Source of the DNA: Jutongia hominis
Lineage (GTDB): Bacteria > Bacillota > Clostridia > Lachnospirales > Lachnospiraceae
Assembly (NCBI RefSeq): GCF_014384965.1
Contig: NZ_JACRSW010000008.1
Span: 1-64,000 of the forward strand
DNA length: 64,000 nucleotides
Direction: 5' to 3'
The notes beneath the pieces were generated by a model that had not been told where the DNA came from, ran no database searches, and saw only the letters and a list, made by a program, of their open reading frames with translations. The position numbers were made by a program, and so were the translations under genes. Below are positions 8,185 to 16,491 of the stretch, one piece after another; the first letter of the stretch is position 1, and each line of letters starts with the position of its first letter.

Positions 8185-8220
8185 ATGCCAGAAACCCTCA
8201 TAAATACAGGCTTTCGGCAT
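8185..8220 (-). terminator. Terminator hairpin next to the middle att core
   Basis: ATGCC-GAAA-type arms at 8185-8196 and 8209-8220 pair with one bulge, and a run of A on the plus strand (8177-8184) supplies the minus-strand T-tract. It would stop transcription entering the outer element from the right. Confidence 0.55.
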
Positions 8221-8230
8221 TTTAGTCCGT

Positions 8231-8241
8231 TATTCAAACTC
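8231..8241. repeat. Attachment core, middle copy (att site 2)
   Basis: TATTCAAACTC shared by both elements: right end of the outer element and left end of the inner element. The preceding base is T, as at 4773. Confidence 0.85.
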
Positions 8242-8344
8242 GGCTCCGTCGCAGCAAAACTTAACGGAATTAATTAAGTTTTCGCTTACAATAAGCCTTA
8301 TTTTTATTTCTATTACATAATTTCCATTGGCTTTCCGATGAACT

Positions 8345-8362
8345 GTTGCCAGAATGTTGCCA
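8345..8362 (+). repeat. Integrase arm-site repeat pair, left end of inner element
   Basis: GTTGCCA at 8345-8351 and 8356-8362, one helical turn apart, starting 104 bp from the core. Same heptamer pair is found near the right end. Confidence 0.6.
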
Positions 8363-8373
8363 CTCTATCACTA

Positions 8374-9516
8374 TCAGAAATATTTAATCTGAAATTGATT
8401 TGCTAAATAAGTAATTTCTTCCTTTCCTTCATATATTGCTTCACATATCTCGCCACTAACATAAACACAGCAAATTTTTCTTCCATTATTTGCGAAATAA
8501 TTTATACAAATCGATTTACGTTTCCATATATTCCAAGTATTAAGTAAAAGTTGAGAGCAATGCACTATTCTACTCTTTTGATTTTCATTTAAATTCAAAT
8601 CATGCAGGTCAATCTCTACTTCATTTTCATTTAGAAAAATATCGCCTAATTGAAACTCTTGTGACAATAAACTAATTCTAAATTGTTCCCTTTTGATTGC
8701 TTGTCTAAAAGAAGCTTTTTGAAGTGGCTGGTCTTTAGGAATATCATCAATGAAATCAAAAACAAATATACATCTGGCTATATTTAAAACATTTGATGCT
8801 CTTATTATTTTATGAAGATATCTCTCCAATTCTTGCATAGACATTCTGATATTATTTATGTTGCCTTTTCCATATGTACAATCTATATTACCATCATCCC
8901 CAAGAGCATAAGTATGATGATAAGCAATATTTCTCCAATCAGATAATTTCATTCCACAAGGTTCTATCCTTAGTACTGATTGTAACAAATCTTTATCAAG
9001 TATATTGTTAATAATTACACCGAAGTCTTGTTTCCTAATTTTTTCATAATCAACACAGCCTTTATATTTCAAATATATTAGTGCATACAATTCTTGTACA
9101 ATGTGCTTAACAGAAACCTCTAATACATTTCCTATACGTTGAAAAATCTGCACCATTTTCTCATAAGGATCATCCTCTTGCAAATTTAATTTACTATTGC
9201 GAATACTCCACATTTTATTCTCATCTTCTACCATTACCGCATAAGTCGATAAAATAATATCCCACGATTCCTTATTAAAATTTATGTTTGCATTCTTATA
9301 GCAATCAGTTACCTCTTTAATTCCTTGAGAAAACTCACTTTCATTATAATACCTGACAAAAAATTCAAAAGCTGACAATAATTGACTATCGCAAGCATAT
9401 TTATTTAAAACATCCATATGAGTAAAATATGGCTGTAACACCTTAACAACCGCATCTTTTATATCATCTGACGAATATCCTTGTCTTGCCACATCAATCA
9501 ACATATCATCTATCAT
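8374..9516 (-). CDS. HEPN-like hypothetical protein
   Basis: A 380-residue, mostly helical protein that I do not recognise as a named family. Residues 130-205 hold a helical pair ending in KLSDWRNIAYHHTYAL, which contains R195-N-I-A-Y-H200. This fits the R-[N/D/H]-x3-H signature of HEPN ribonucleases found in abortive-infection and toxin systems. The C-terminal half is mixed alpha/beta without a known motif. The ATG follows GGAGGTATAAC. It stands alone, with its own promoter, beside a restriction-modification operon in the element's cargo end, so a defence role is plausible. HEPN assignment is tentative. Confidence 0.6.
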   Translation of the reverse strand: MIDDMLIDVARQGYSSDDIKDAVVKVLQPYFTHMDVLNKYACDSQLLSAFEFFVRYYNESEFSQGIKEVTDCYKNANINFNKESWDIILSTYAVMVEDENKMWSIRNSKLNLQEDDPYEKMVQIFQRIGNVLEVSVKHIVQELYALIYLKYKGCVDYEKIRKQDFGVIINNILDKDLLQSVLRIEPCGMKLSDWRNIAYHHTYALGDDGNIDCTYGKGNINNIRMSMQELERYLHKIIRASNVLNIARCIFVFDFIDDIPKDQPLQKASFRQAIKREQFRISLLSQEFQLGDIFLNENEVEIDLHDLNLNENQKSRIVHCSQLLLNTWNIWKRKSICINYFANNGRKICCVYVSGEICEAIYEGKEEITYLANQFQIKYF

Positions 9517-9553
9517 GTTATACCTCCTTCAATGGCAACCATAATCTTAGTAA

Positions 9554-9583
9554 AGTATACTACCATATATAACAATACTGCAA
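9554..9583 (-). promoter_or_regulatory. Promoter of the HEPN-like gene
   Basis: On the minus strand TTGCAG (9583-9578) and TATACT (9559-9554) are separated by 18 bases, with the start codon about 37 bases downstream. A good match to a housekeeping sigma promoter. Confidence 0.5.
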
Positions 9584-9785
9584 ACAACCTTATATATTAC
9601 CTGCCATATAAAATAATCCGTGCATTTTCATATTATTCATATTTGAAAATCAAACTTTCGTACTATACTTCCTGCATAGATGTTATTATATATTATGATT
9701 TCAACTCGTTACCAAGTATCCAAATAATATAAGTTATCTGATCTACTGTTTTCAGTGAAATATCGTCAGCTTTCCTTGAACTGTT
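9584..9785. other. AT-rich intergenic stretch
   Basis: Between the HEPN-like gene's promoter and the end of the second methyltransferase gene. Very AT-rich, with no credible gene and no clear terminator. Confidence 0.35.
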
Positions 9786-10895
9786 CTAGTCTTCTTGATT
9801 AGATTCTAAAAGATTCATATATTTTAAGATCTCTTTTGCACTTGCTTGAGCCAACTTTGGAGGTACCGCATTACCAACTTGTAAACTCATTTCCCCAATA
9901 TTCCCTGAAAAAATAAACTTGTCATCAAATGACTGCAATCTTGCCGCTTCTCGTACAGATAAGCCTCTGTTTTGGGTTGGATGACCATAACGCCCTTTTG
10001 AAATCGTCGTACATCCAGATGTAATTGTTGGAGCAGGTTTATCTAAGTCTATTACTCCATATGTATCTGTATATGACACATTTTTCTTTTTGTGACATTC
10101 CAATTGCAGTTCCTCAGATGCATTTACTCTATTACCGCCTTTTTTTCTTATATCATCCAATCTTCTTTCATTTGTCTTTGATAATTTTCTTGCAACATGA
10201 TTAGCCGTTCCAACACACTTTACTTCTTCTCCTGCTTTTAATTCGGGTAAATCCATTATTGCTTTTCTCACTGTTACCCATTTTTTCAAACCATTCTTTT
10301 TATCTTTAGCATGCGTTGCTTCTGGCATCAATGACAACTCATTTACTTTTAGAATATCCAACAACGTAGCATATACATCCTTTCTTACTCCATGCAAAAC
10401 AAGTCTTTTTCTAATTTGTGGAACTCCAAAATCTGCCGCATTAAGTGTATCATACTGAACACAATACTTTTCTTTTAATTTTTGCACTACATCATTGAAA
10501 ATTTCTTTTCCTACTCCTCTTGACATTCCTGGTACATTTTCCATCAAAATAAAACAAGGTTCCAATTCGAAAATCAGTCGAATATACTCATATACCAATT
10601 TGTTTTTTTGATCCGTTGCATCCCTTTTTCCCAAATTTGAAAAGCCTTGACAAGGTGGACATCCTGCTAACAAAAAGCAATCACCCTTTTTTATTCCTGT
10701 TATTTTCTCAATTTCCTTACCAGAAACCAATTTAATATCTTTATTAAGTACCTTTGCTCTTTTTATATTATCTTTATAAGTTTTTAATGCAGTCTGATCT
10801 ATATCAATTCCCAAAACTACATCAAATCCACCTTTTTTTAATCCAAATGACAATCCACCAGCGCCACAAAACAAATCAACCGCTTTATATTTCAC
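9786..10895 (-). CDS. DNA (cytosine-5) methyltransferase
   Basis: A 369-residue C5 cytosine methyltransferase. Motif I (DLFCGAGGLSFG, residues 7-18) binds SAM, motif IV (GCPPCQGFS) holds the catalytic Cys, motif VI (MENVPG), motif VIII (QIRKRLVLHG) and motifs IX-X (TSGCTTISKGRYGHPTQN, QVGNAVPP) are all present, so it should be active. The start is GTG at 10895, behind GGAGGCGCAACAAA. It is the last gene of the restriction operon, 21 bases after the ATPase gene. Its recognition site cannot be read; being different from the other methyltransferase here, it may protect a second site or serve the ATPase. Confidence 0.9.
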   Translation of the reverse strand: MKYKAVDLFCGAGGLSFGLKKGGFDVVLGIDIDQTALKTYKDNIKRAKVLNKDIKLVSGKEIEKITGIKKGDCFLLAGCPPCQGFSNLGKRDATDQKNKLVYEYIRLIFELEPCFILMENVPGMSRGVGKEIFNDVVQKLKEKYCVQYDTLNAADFGVPQIRKRLVLHGVRKDVYATLLDILKVNELSLMPEATHAKDKKNGLKKWVTVRKAIMDLPELKAGEEVKCVGTANHVARKLSKTNERRLDDIRKKGGNRVNASEELQLECHKKKNVSYTDTYGVIDLDKPAPTITSGCTTISKGRYGHPTQNRGLSVREAARLQSFDDKFIFSGNIGEMSLQVGNAVPPKLAQASAKEILKYMNLLESNQED

Positions 10896-10916
10896 TTTGT
10901 TGCGCCTCCTTACACA

Positions 10917-12695
10917 TTATTTTTCAAATATTTCATTTAACATTTTAATAAAATATATTTGTTTTGGTCCGTCTTCTATACTCCATTTATAAGCCAATCT
11001 TGCTATCACATCATTAATATGATCTTCATTACCATAATCTTCTTTTGAAATATCACAAATAACTTTTTTGGCATTAAAATTGTCCACAGAATCATATTTT
11101 TTTAATACATGTGAAAATTCTTTTTCTACATAAGAGCTTTCCAAAAGAATAAGCTCTGGAATCAAACCATCTGGAAGATAGTACACGTTCTTGTTATAAT
11201 ATCTCAAATAACGTAAATATGCATCACATTTCTGATCGTCTCTACTTCCACCAGCACCCCCATCCACATAAACTTCAACTTCCGTTCCATAGGCACTTTT
11301 CACACAATTATTTAAATAAGTGCTATCCTTTTGCTGGACAACCGTTAGTTTTTCTTCTTCAAAAGTATAACCCGTTTTCATATCCCCATCAAGAATCATG
11401 AATATTTTTTCTCGAAATAATTCATGTACTGTAAATGATGGTAAGTATTTAGTAATCAAAGTTTTTTCTCCTCCAGGATTATACTCCACATCAAAAAACT
11501 GCTCTTTCTCAATACGGATCAATATATTATCGATGAGCTTTTTAGCTGCAAAATCTTCACAAAAAATAACTTTTTTCTCGTCTACACTTTCTTCCAAGTC
11601 AAAAAATGCTTCTTGATAATTAATATCTCCCTTTACTTCAAATTTTCCCCGTTCATTAGTTATATACAATTTAATTGCCTCATTCGGCATATCCTTGATT
11701 AAAATAGGTGAGTGCGTAGATATTACTATTTGGAGTTTTTTTCTAATAATTGCGTCTAAGAGATACATTTTCAATTTTTCTTGTGCACCCGGGTGTATAG
11801 ACACTTCTGGTTCGTCTAATAAAATCAGACTATACTCCGACGCATCCTCAATTTTCTTCACCAACTGGATAACAGCCACTTCTCCACTACCTGCATTTGC
11901 TTCGGAATATAATGATGACGTTTTAGTCTTAACATATATTGACGTCCCTATGTTTTTAAACAAAGAATGTTCCGCTATTTTTATATTTACATATTCTTTC
12001 CCTAAAATATTCCCGATAATTTTCCTATTGTCTTCACTTAATTCGATTACCGTGCCAACCTTATCGTCCGGCTGCCCCGGGAAACGCATTGCTTCTCCAT
12101 TAAATAAGCGATTAAGATATTTTGAACGACTTCGTAATAATGCCTTTTTTTCATTCAAATTGCCTTTAGAAAAATGAAATATTTTATCAAAAGCACTTAC
12201 TTCCGCACGAAAATCAATATAAATAACATCTCTCTTTACCGGATCATTCCTTTTTGATGCAATCATTCCATCTCTCTTAATCGGTTTTGAGGTTTCCCAA
12301 TAATCTGGATCGTCCTCCTTGGTTTTTGATCCCCTTTTCATTCGGGTTTTCATTACTTCTTTTATTCCAGAATTTCTATTTTCTGTATAGCCATAAAAAA
12401 AACGATTTCTACCATTTCCACCAGTTTCTACTATTGGATCTGTTTCTGTAGAAAACCAAAATTCAGAACAGCTATGCCAATATGGAGCTCCATACAAAGC
12501 ATGTAATGTTGAACTTTTTCCCGACCCATTTTTCCCTACTAAAACAGTCAAAGGAAACGCAAAATCTATCTTTGTACCAGGAACCAAATTTTTATAATAT
12601 GGAAAAACCATATATTCAATATAGTTATTAAATACACCTCGTTCTTTCATACGAGATATAGTACTAATTTTATCTTCAATACTTGTCTGTTTCAT
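10917..12695 (-). CDS. OLD-like ATPase with TOPRIM-type nuclease domain
   Basis: A 592-residue protein. An ABC-like ATPase head has Walker A GKNGSGKSS (residues 54-62), a signature-like AGSGEVAVIQ, and Walker B LILLDEPEVSIHPG near residue 290, followed by a H-loop ISTHSPILI. Residues 370-440 show TOPRIM hallmarks: a Glu in VIFCEDFAAKKLI and the DxD of FMILDGDMKTG. This is the layout of OLD-family nucleases, which act in phage defence. It lies within the restriction operon between vsr and a second methyltransferase, and resembles ATPases known to accompany restriction systems. Exact subfamily not determined. Confidence 0.8.
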   Translation of the reverse strand: MKQTSIEDKISTISRMKERGVFNNYIEYMVFPYYKNLVPGTKIDFAFPLTVLVGKNGSGKSSTLHALYGAPYWHSCSEFWFSTETDPIVETGGNGRNRFFYGYTENRNSGIKEVMKTRMKRGSKTKEDDPDYWETSKPIKRDGMIASKRNDPVKRDVIYIDFRAEVSAFDKIFHFSKGNLNEKKALLRSRSKYLNRLFNGEAMRFPGQPDDKVGTVIELSEDNRKIIGNILGKEYVNIKIAEHSLFKNIGTSIYVKTKTSSLYSEANAGSGEVAVIQLVKKIEDASEYSLILLDEPEVSIHPGAQEKLKMYLLDAIIRKKLQIVISTHSPILIKDMPNEAIKLYITNERGKFEVKGDINYQEAFFDLEESVDEKKVIFCEDFAAKKLIDNILIRIEKEQFFDVEYNPGGEKTLITKYLPSFTVHELFREKIFMILDGDMKTGYTFEEEKLTVVQQKDSTYLNNCVKSAYGTEVEVYVDGGAGGSRDDQKCDAYLRYLRYYNKNVYYLPDGLIPELILLESSYVEKEFSHVLKKYDSVDNFNAKKVICDISKEDYGNEDHINDVIARLAYKWSIEDGPKQIYFIKMLNEIFEK

Positions 12696-12710
12696 TTTTA
12701 TCCTCTGAAT

Positions 12711-13160
12711 TTATATCTCCCTGTACAATTCTTTACTTTCCAAAAATGCTTCTATCTGTTTAATATATTCACTACCAATAAGCTCACTTTTTCCCATTTT
12801 CTTGATAGAACATTCCCACACAACCAGACACTTGATACCCTTCTCATGTAATTCATTTCTTACCACAATATCTCTTTTCCGATTTGCTTCAAATTTGTTT
12901 TGCCAAAACTCTATTCTTGATTTTGGCATATATGCAAATTTACATCCCTCATGCCTGTGCCAGAAACAGCCATGAACAAATACAGCTGTATTGTACTTTC
13001 TTAAATATATATCTGGATGCCCCGGTACTGTTTTTGAATTCAGGCTGTATCTGTAGCCTTTCACAAACAGCAGCTTACGAAAATAAACCTCCGGTTTTGT
13101 ATCTTTTGATCGAATAGCCGCCATATTTTTACTTCGCTGTTCCGGTGTTACTATATCCAT
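12711..13160 (-). CDS. vsr: Very short patch repair endonuclease Vsr
   Basis: A 149-residue Vsr protein. It nicks DNA at T:G mismatches that arise when 5-methylcytosine deaminates in methylated sites. Conserved elements are RSKNMAAIRSKDTKPE, the GHPDIYL strand with the catalytic Asp, and VFVHGCFWHRHEGC with the metal-site His and Cys residues. It starts one base after the restriction endonuclease gene ends and lies 15 bases before the ATPase gene. Its presence fits a Dcm/EcoRII-type methylation pattern. Confidence 0.93.
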   Translation of the reverse strand: MDIVTPEQRSKNMAAIRSKDTKPEVYFRKLLFVKGYRYSLNSKTVPGHPDIYLRKYNTAVFVHGCFWHRHEGCKFAYMPKSRIEFWQNKFEANRKRDIVVRNELHEKGIKCLVVWECSIKKMGKSELIGSEYIKQIEAFLESKELYREI

Positions 13161-13161
13161 T

Positions 13162-14343
13162 TTACTTTCCCTCTATTGCCTTTACATACTGCACAAATCT
13201 CGATAATGTCCAGATTCTGTCCTGTCTATCAGAAGGATATGTTTTAATATAAGGCTGCGGAACAACGAGAATTACATTTGCCGCCTGCATTTCATCCATC
13301 TGCGCACCGGAGATTCCCTGCTGAAGTGTACATAAATACTTTGGTTTATCTTTTAACCTGTCCGCTTCATTAAGTACCTGTCTCCATCTGTCTTTACATG
13401 TAGTTTTTGCAGCCAAAGAAATTAATCTTTCTACTGAAAAGCCACTGTTATGATAGGCTTCTTTAGATGGAAAAATGAAATCTGGTTTTTTATTACCTTC
13501 TGTTACAACCTGTGCCGAGTACTCCAGTTCATTTCCATCAAATATTGCAGCAAGATGATGCTCCAGACTTTTTCCTGCTCTACTCTTTCTTCTATTCAAT
13601 ACAATATTGGCAACCTTTACAAACTCATCAACAGATGTGAATCCCTTATAGATTAAATCTCTGTATCTATCATGCTCTAATGCCTTGAACAGCTTATATT
13701 CCATATTTGTCCACGCAATTAACTTCCTATCCGGATTTTCCTGAATATCTTCAATTCGATCATACACTGTGTTTTCAATATATCTGGAAGCCGCTGACAT
13801 TTCTTCAGATACAGGAAAATCAACGTTCAAACTCTCGATAAACTCTCTTATTGCAAGTTCTTCTCTCCTTCCCAAAAGTGCACCCACTTTTCCTGTATCA
13901 ATAAGACAATTAGTCTGAGTCGGTCCAATACCAAATGTATTTAGAAATTCTTCAATTTCTTCTTCCGTTTCCAGAAAATATCCACTATAATCTTCTTCAC
14001 TCTGTTTGGTAAACACAAATAATGTACCTGTCTTATCCGGTTTCAGAAAGGGGAATCCTCTACCAAAACGGGTAATCCTCAATTCATTCTTACTTTCGTA
14101 ATATGTAAAACAGCTTTCTGTCAAAAAATCATCTTGCCATCTAATTTTAACCGTACGTTTTAATATGCCATCCTGTTTAAGCTGCTGCAGTGAAAATAAC
14201 ATCAACTCTGCTGATTTTGAAATCAATATTCCCGATTGATGTCCTCCTGTGGCTCCTGTATCATTCGCTGACAGGAATTTACAAAAGGCCTGTTCACTGT
14301 TTAGCACTGAATTTATTGCCTGATTAGAATATTCTGTAGACAT
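13162..14343 (-). CDS. EcoRII-type restriction endonuclease
   Basis: A 393-residue type II endonuclease resembling EcoRII. The N-terminal half matches the effector/specificity domain (NDTGATGGHQSGILISK). The C-terminal half is the catalytic domain, with RRKSRAGKSLEHHL, TEGNKKPDFIFPS and AAKTTCKDRWRQVLNEADR supplying the acidic and lysine residues expected of the active site. EcoRII cuts CCWGG and needs two sites; the same or a related specificity is likely here. Its ATG overlaps the stop of the methyltransferase gene (TAATG), so the enzyme is made only after its methyltransferase is translated. Confidence 0.9.
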   Translation of the reverse strand: MSTEYSNQAINSVLNSEQAFCKFLSANDTGATGGHQSGILISKSAELMLFSLQQLKQDGILKRTVKIRWQDDFLTESCFTYYESKNELRITRFGRGFPFLKPDKTGTLFVFTKQSEEDYSGYFLETEEEIEEFLNTFGIGPTQTNCLIDTGKVGALLGRREELAIREFIESLNVDFPVSEEMSAASRYIENTVYDRIEDIQENPDRKLIAWTNMEYKLFKALEHDRYRDLIYKGFTSVDEFVKVANIVLNRRKSRAGKSLEHHLAAIFDGNELEYSAQVVTEGNKKPDFIFPSKEAYHNSGFSVERLISLAAKTTCKDRWRQVLNEADRLKDKPKYLCTLQQGISGAQMDEMQAANVILVVPQPYIKTYPSDRQDRIWTLSRFVQYVKAIEGK

Positions 14344-15491
14344 TAAATCACCTTCCTCCGCTCTTCATCTGCTACCTCTGCATCCATATATTTAAGTTTC
14401 TCAACTATTAACTTGGCAACATTTTCCATCAAAGGAACAACAACTGAATTGCCAAACTGTTTATATGCCTGCGTATCTGATACCGGAATTTTGAAACTGT
14501 CGGGGAATCCCTGTAACCTCGCACACTCTCTTGGAGTAAGCCTTCTTGGGTTTTTGCCTTCCTGTGCTATCAATATCTCTGAACCATCTTTATAATATCT
14601 TGCACTTATCGTTCTTGACACGCCATCTAACGGAGCTATTCCATAACCGAAACCATTACCCGCAGCTTTATGCTTTGCAGCATAATTTTGCAGATATGTC
14701 CACAATTTATCTGACAAAGTATATTTCGCATCGACATCCTTATCCAAAATATCCTGCATAACCGGCTTTGGAATTTTCGGTGTCAAGTTAAATTTAAAGT
14801 CAATATCTTTTCCATACCTTTCTCTGTCAAATCCAACTATAATAATTCTTTCTCTATGCTGTGGTACATAATTCTGACCATCTAAAATCGCATAGAACAC
14901 TTCATAATTCAGCTCATCCAGAGATTCTTTAATCACATGAAATGTTCGCCCCTTGTCATGACTGCAAAGATTTTTAACATTTTCCAACATAAATGCTTTA
15001 GGACGCTTTTCTTTCAAAATTCGACAAACATCAAAAAACAAAGTTCCCTGTGTTTTATCTGCAAATCCAGTTTCTCGACCCATACTGTTTTTTTTGGAAA
15101 CCCCGGCAATAGAAAAAGGCTGACACGGAAACCCTGCAACCAGAATATCATGATCTGGTATATCTTTCTCATTTACCTGTGTAATATCACCATCCGGCTG
15201 CTCACCAAAATTTGCAAAATATGTCTGTTGACTGTATTTATTCCACTCATTCGAATAAACGCAATGTCCCCCGGCTCTGTCAAATGCAATTCTCATTCCT
15301 CCAATTCCTGCAAATAAATCTATAAAAGAAAATTGTTTGTTCGAAATATCTTTCTGCCTTCTTTTCATATCTGTTACATAATAGGCTACGGCTTCTCGAA
15401 CACAGTCCTGCATACTCTGCTCACTCTGTAAGGAATATGCATTCAGTTTGTCATATAACTCGTCTTCCACTCTGATATGTACCTGTTTCAT
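14343..15491 (-). CDS. Dcm-type C5 methyltransferase with N-terminal ribbon-helix-helix domain
   Basis: A 382-residue protein. Residues 1-45 (MKQVHIRVEDELYDKLNAYS onwards) form a CopG-like ribbon-helix-helix, a DNA-binding fold absent from ordinary Dcm enzymes. The rest is a C5 methyltransferase: motif I DLFAGIGGMRIAF, motif IV GFPCQPFS with the catalytic Cys, ENVKN, QHRERIIIVG and the C-terminal QFGNSVVVP. The ATG at 15491 follows GGAG; a longer GTG start is less likely. First gene of the five-gene restriction operon. The added domain probably lets the enzyme repress its own promoter, as HTH-fused methyltransferases such as M.SsoII do; that is inference. Confidence 0.9.
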   Translation of the reverse strand: MKQVHIRVEDELYDKLNAYSLQSEQSMQDCVREAVAYYVTDMKRRQKDISNKQFSFIDLFAGIGGMRIAFDRAGGHCVYSNEWNKYSQQTYFANFGEQPDGDITQVNEKDIPDHDILVAGFPCQPFSIAGVSKKNSMGRETGFADKTQGTLFFDVCRILKEKRPKAFMLENVKNLCSHDKGRTFHVIKESLDELNYEVFYAILDGQNYVPQHRERIIIVGFDRERYGKDIDFKFNLTPKIPKPVMQDILDKDVDAKYTLSDKLWTYLQNYAAKHKAAGNGFGYGIAPLDGVSRTISARYYKDGSEILIAQEGKNPRRLTPRECARLQGFPDSFKIPVSDTQAYKQFGNSVVVPLMENVAKLIVEKLKYMDAEVADEERRKVI

Positions 15492-15532
15492 GTTAATCAC
15501 TCCTGGGAATAATTTTATACCTGTTTTTTCCC

Positions 15533-15561
15533 ATTATAATATGAAAGCATAAAAAAAGCAA
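15533..15561 (-). promoter_or_regulatory. Promoter of the restriction-modification operon
   Basis: On the minus strand TTGCTT (15561-15556) and TATAAT (15538-15533) are 17 bases apart, 42 bases before the methyltransferase ATG. The -35 box lies inside the arm of the terminator of the upstream lipoprotein gene. A partial dyad GGGAA...TTCCC downstream of the -10 is a possible operator for the ribbon-helix-helix domain. Confidence 0.55.
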
Positions 15562-15592
15562 GCGAAAGAATCGAACATATTTTCGCCCGCTT
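15556..15592 (-). terminator. Terminator after the lipoprotein gene
   Basis: AAGCAAGCGAAA (15556-15567) and TTTCGCCCGCTT (15581-15592) pair as a 12-bp stem with two G-U pairs, followed by seven T on the minus strand. Confidence 0.7.
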
Positions 15593-15621
15593 AATTTATG
15601 TGCATCCCAAAGTTGAGTATC

Positions 15622-16056
15622 TCAATAATTATTCACACAATTTCCGTCAATAAACAAATCAAACTGCTCTGGATCATGCACAATGTCATATTCTTCTCCA
15701 TACCCAGTGGTTTTATACTCCACTACCATTACAGGCTCATTTCCTTCAATTTCATCTTTCCAGAGATATACCCTCATATTCACACTAGTCGCATATCCTC
15801 TATCTGTAGAAAACTTAATTGTATGAAATGAATTTTCCCTACACATCTTCACCAGTAACTCTGCAAATTCTTCTTTATCTTCGATCTTATCTCTATTTGC
15901 AACTATTGTAAGATACTGATCCTGATTCATACTGATACTGCTAACCACATCCGGCTCCATCGGTATATGATTCTCATATTTCTCTTCCAAAAAACAGCCT
16001 GCCATGATACCAAATACCATTATTACGCACACTATACATATACGTTTTTTATTCAT
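15622..16056 (-). CDS. Putative lipoprotein, hypothetical
   Basis: A 144-residue secreted protein. The N-terminus is a lipoprotein signal (basic MNKKR, hydrophobic core, lipobox GIMAGC with Cys21). The mature part is acidic with an alternating strand pattern, and no family is recognised. It ends with its own terminator. A monocistronic lipoprotein beside a restriction operon in a mobilizable element could be an immunity, exclusion or adhesion factor, but nothing in the sequence decides this. Confidence 0.7.
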   Translation of the reverse strand: MNKKRICIVCVIMVFGIMAGCFLEEKYENHIPMEPDVVSSISMNQDQYLTIVANRDKIEDKEEFAELLVKMCRENSFHTIKFSTDRGYATSVNMRVYLWKDEIEGNEPVMVVEYKTTGYGEEYDIVHDPEQFDLFIDGNCVNNY

Positions 16057-16164
16057 AATTAAACTCCTTCATTTGCAATATATGCATTGCAATTATAGAA
16101 AATATTTAAAGTAAAATCAATATAAGCACAAGGACAATGATGTAAATGAAAGGTATGGATTTTT

Positions 16165-16419
16165 ATGGAGCAAAGGCTACGACAAATCAATGATGTTTCC
16201 ATTGGAAATAATTTACGAAATTTAAGAAATGCTGCAAACCTTACACAAGAACAGGTTGTTGCTCAATTACAGCTTCGGAATCTTCCAACCACCCGCAGCA
16301 TTTACTCCCAGATAGAGGCAGGTACCTACAACATCAAGGTTAGTGAACTCATTGCCTTAACCGAAATATTTCATACCGATTTCAACACAATATTTAATGG
16401 ACTATCTTACAATAAATAA
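16165..16419 (+). CDS. XRE-family helix-turn-helix regulator
   Basis: An 84-residue Cro/C1-type repressor: NNLRNLRNAANLTQEQVVAQ and TRSIYSQIEAGTYNIKVSEL form the HTH and the following helices fill the domain. It is transcribed divergently from the lipoprotein gene, with which it shares the 108-base gap, and is followed by its own terminator. It probably controls itself and the lipoprotein gene. Confidence 0.8.
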   Translation: MEQRLRQINDVSIGNNLRNLRNAANLTQEQVVAQLQLRNLPTTRSIYSQIEAGTYNIKVSELIALTEIFHTDFNTIFNGLSYNK

Positions 16420-16456
16420 CCCTGGATCAACAGTTTTCATTCTGTCATCCAGGGTT
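16418..16456 (+). terminator. Intrinsic terminator after the XRE gene
   Basis: AACCCTGGAT (16418-16427) pairs perfectly with ATCCAGGGTT (16447-16456), followed by TTGC. It can also serve the convergent relaxase transcript. Confidence 0.7.
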
Positions 16457-16491
16457 TTGCTTATCAGTCATATTCTCCAATTATATACGAG

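Larger units (their letters stand above)
4774..8241. mobile_element. Decayed 3.5-kb guaA-site element carrying a nuclease-NTPase
   Basis: Bounded by two 11-bp cores. Just inside each end lies a pair of GAGCCA repeats with 11-bp spacing: 4890-4895/4901-4906 on the left and 8155-8160/8166-8171 on the right. It carries one large defence-like gene and a relaxase C-terminal remnant but no integrase or excisionase, so it can move only if an integrase acts in trans. It resembles a cis-mobilizable remnant of an integrative mobilizable element. Confidence 0.7.
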
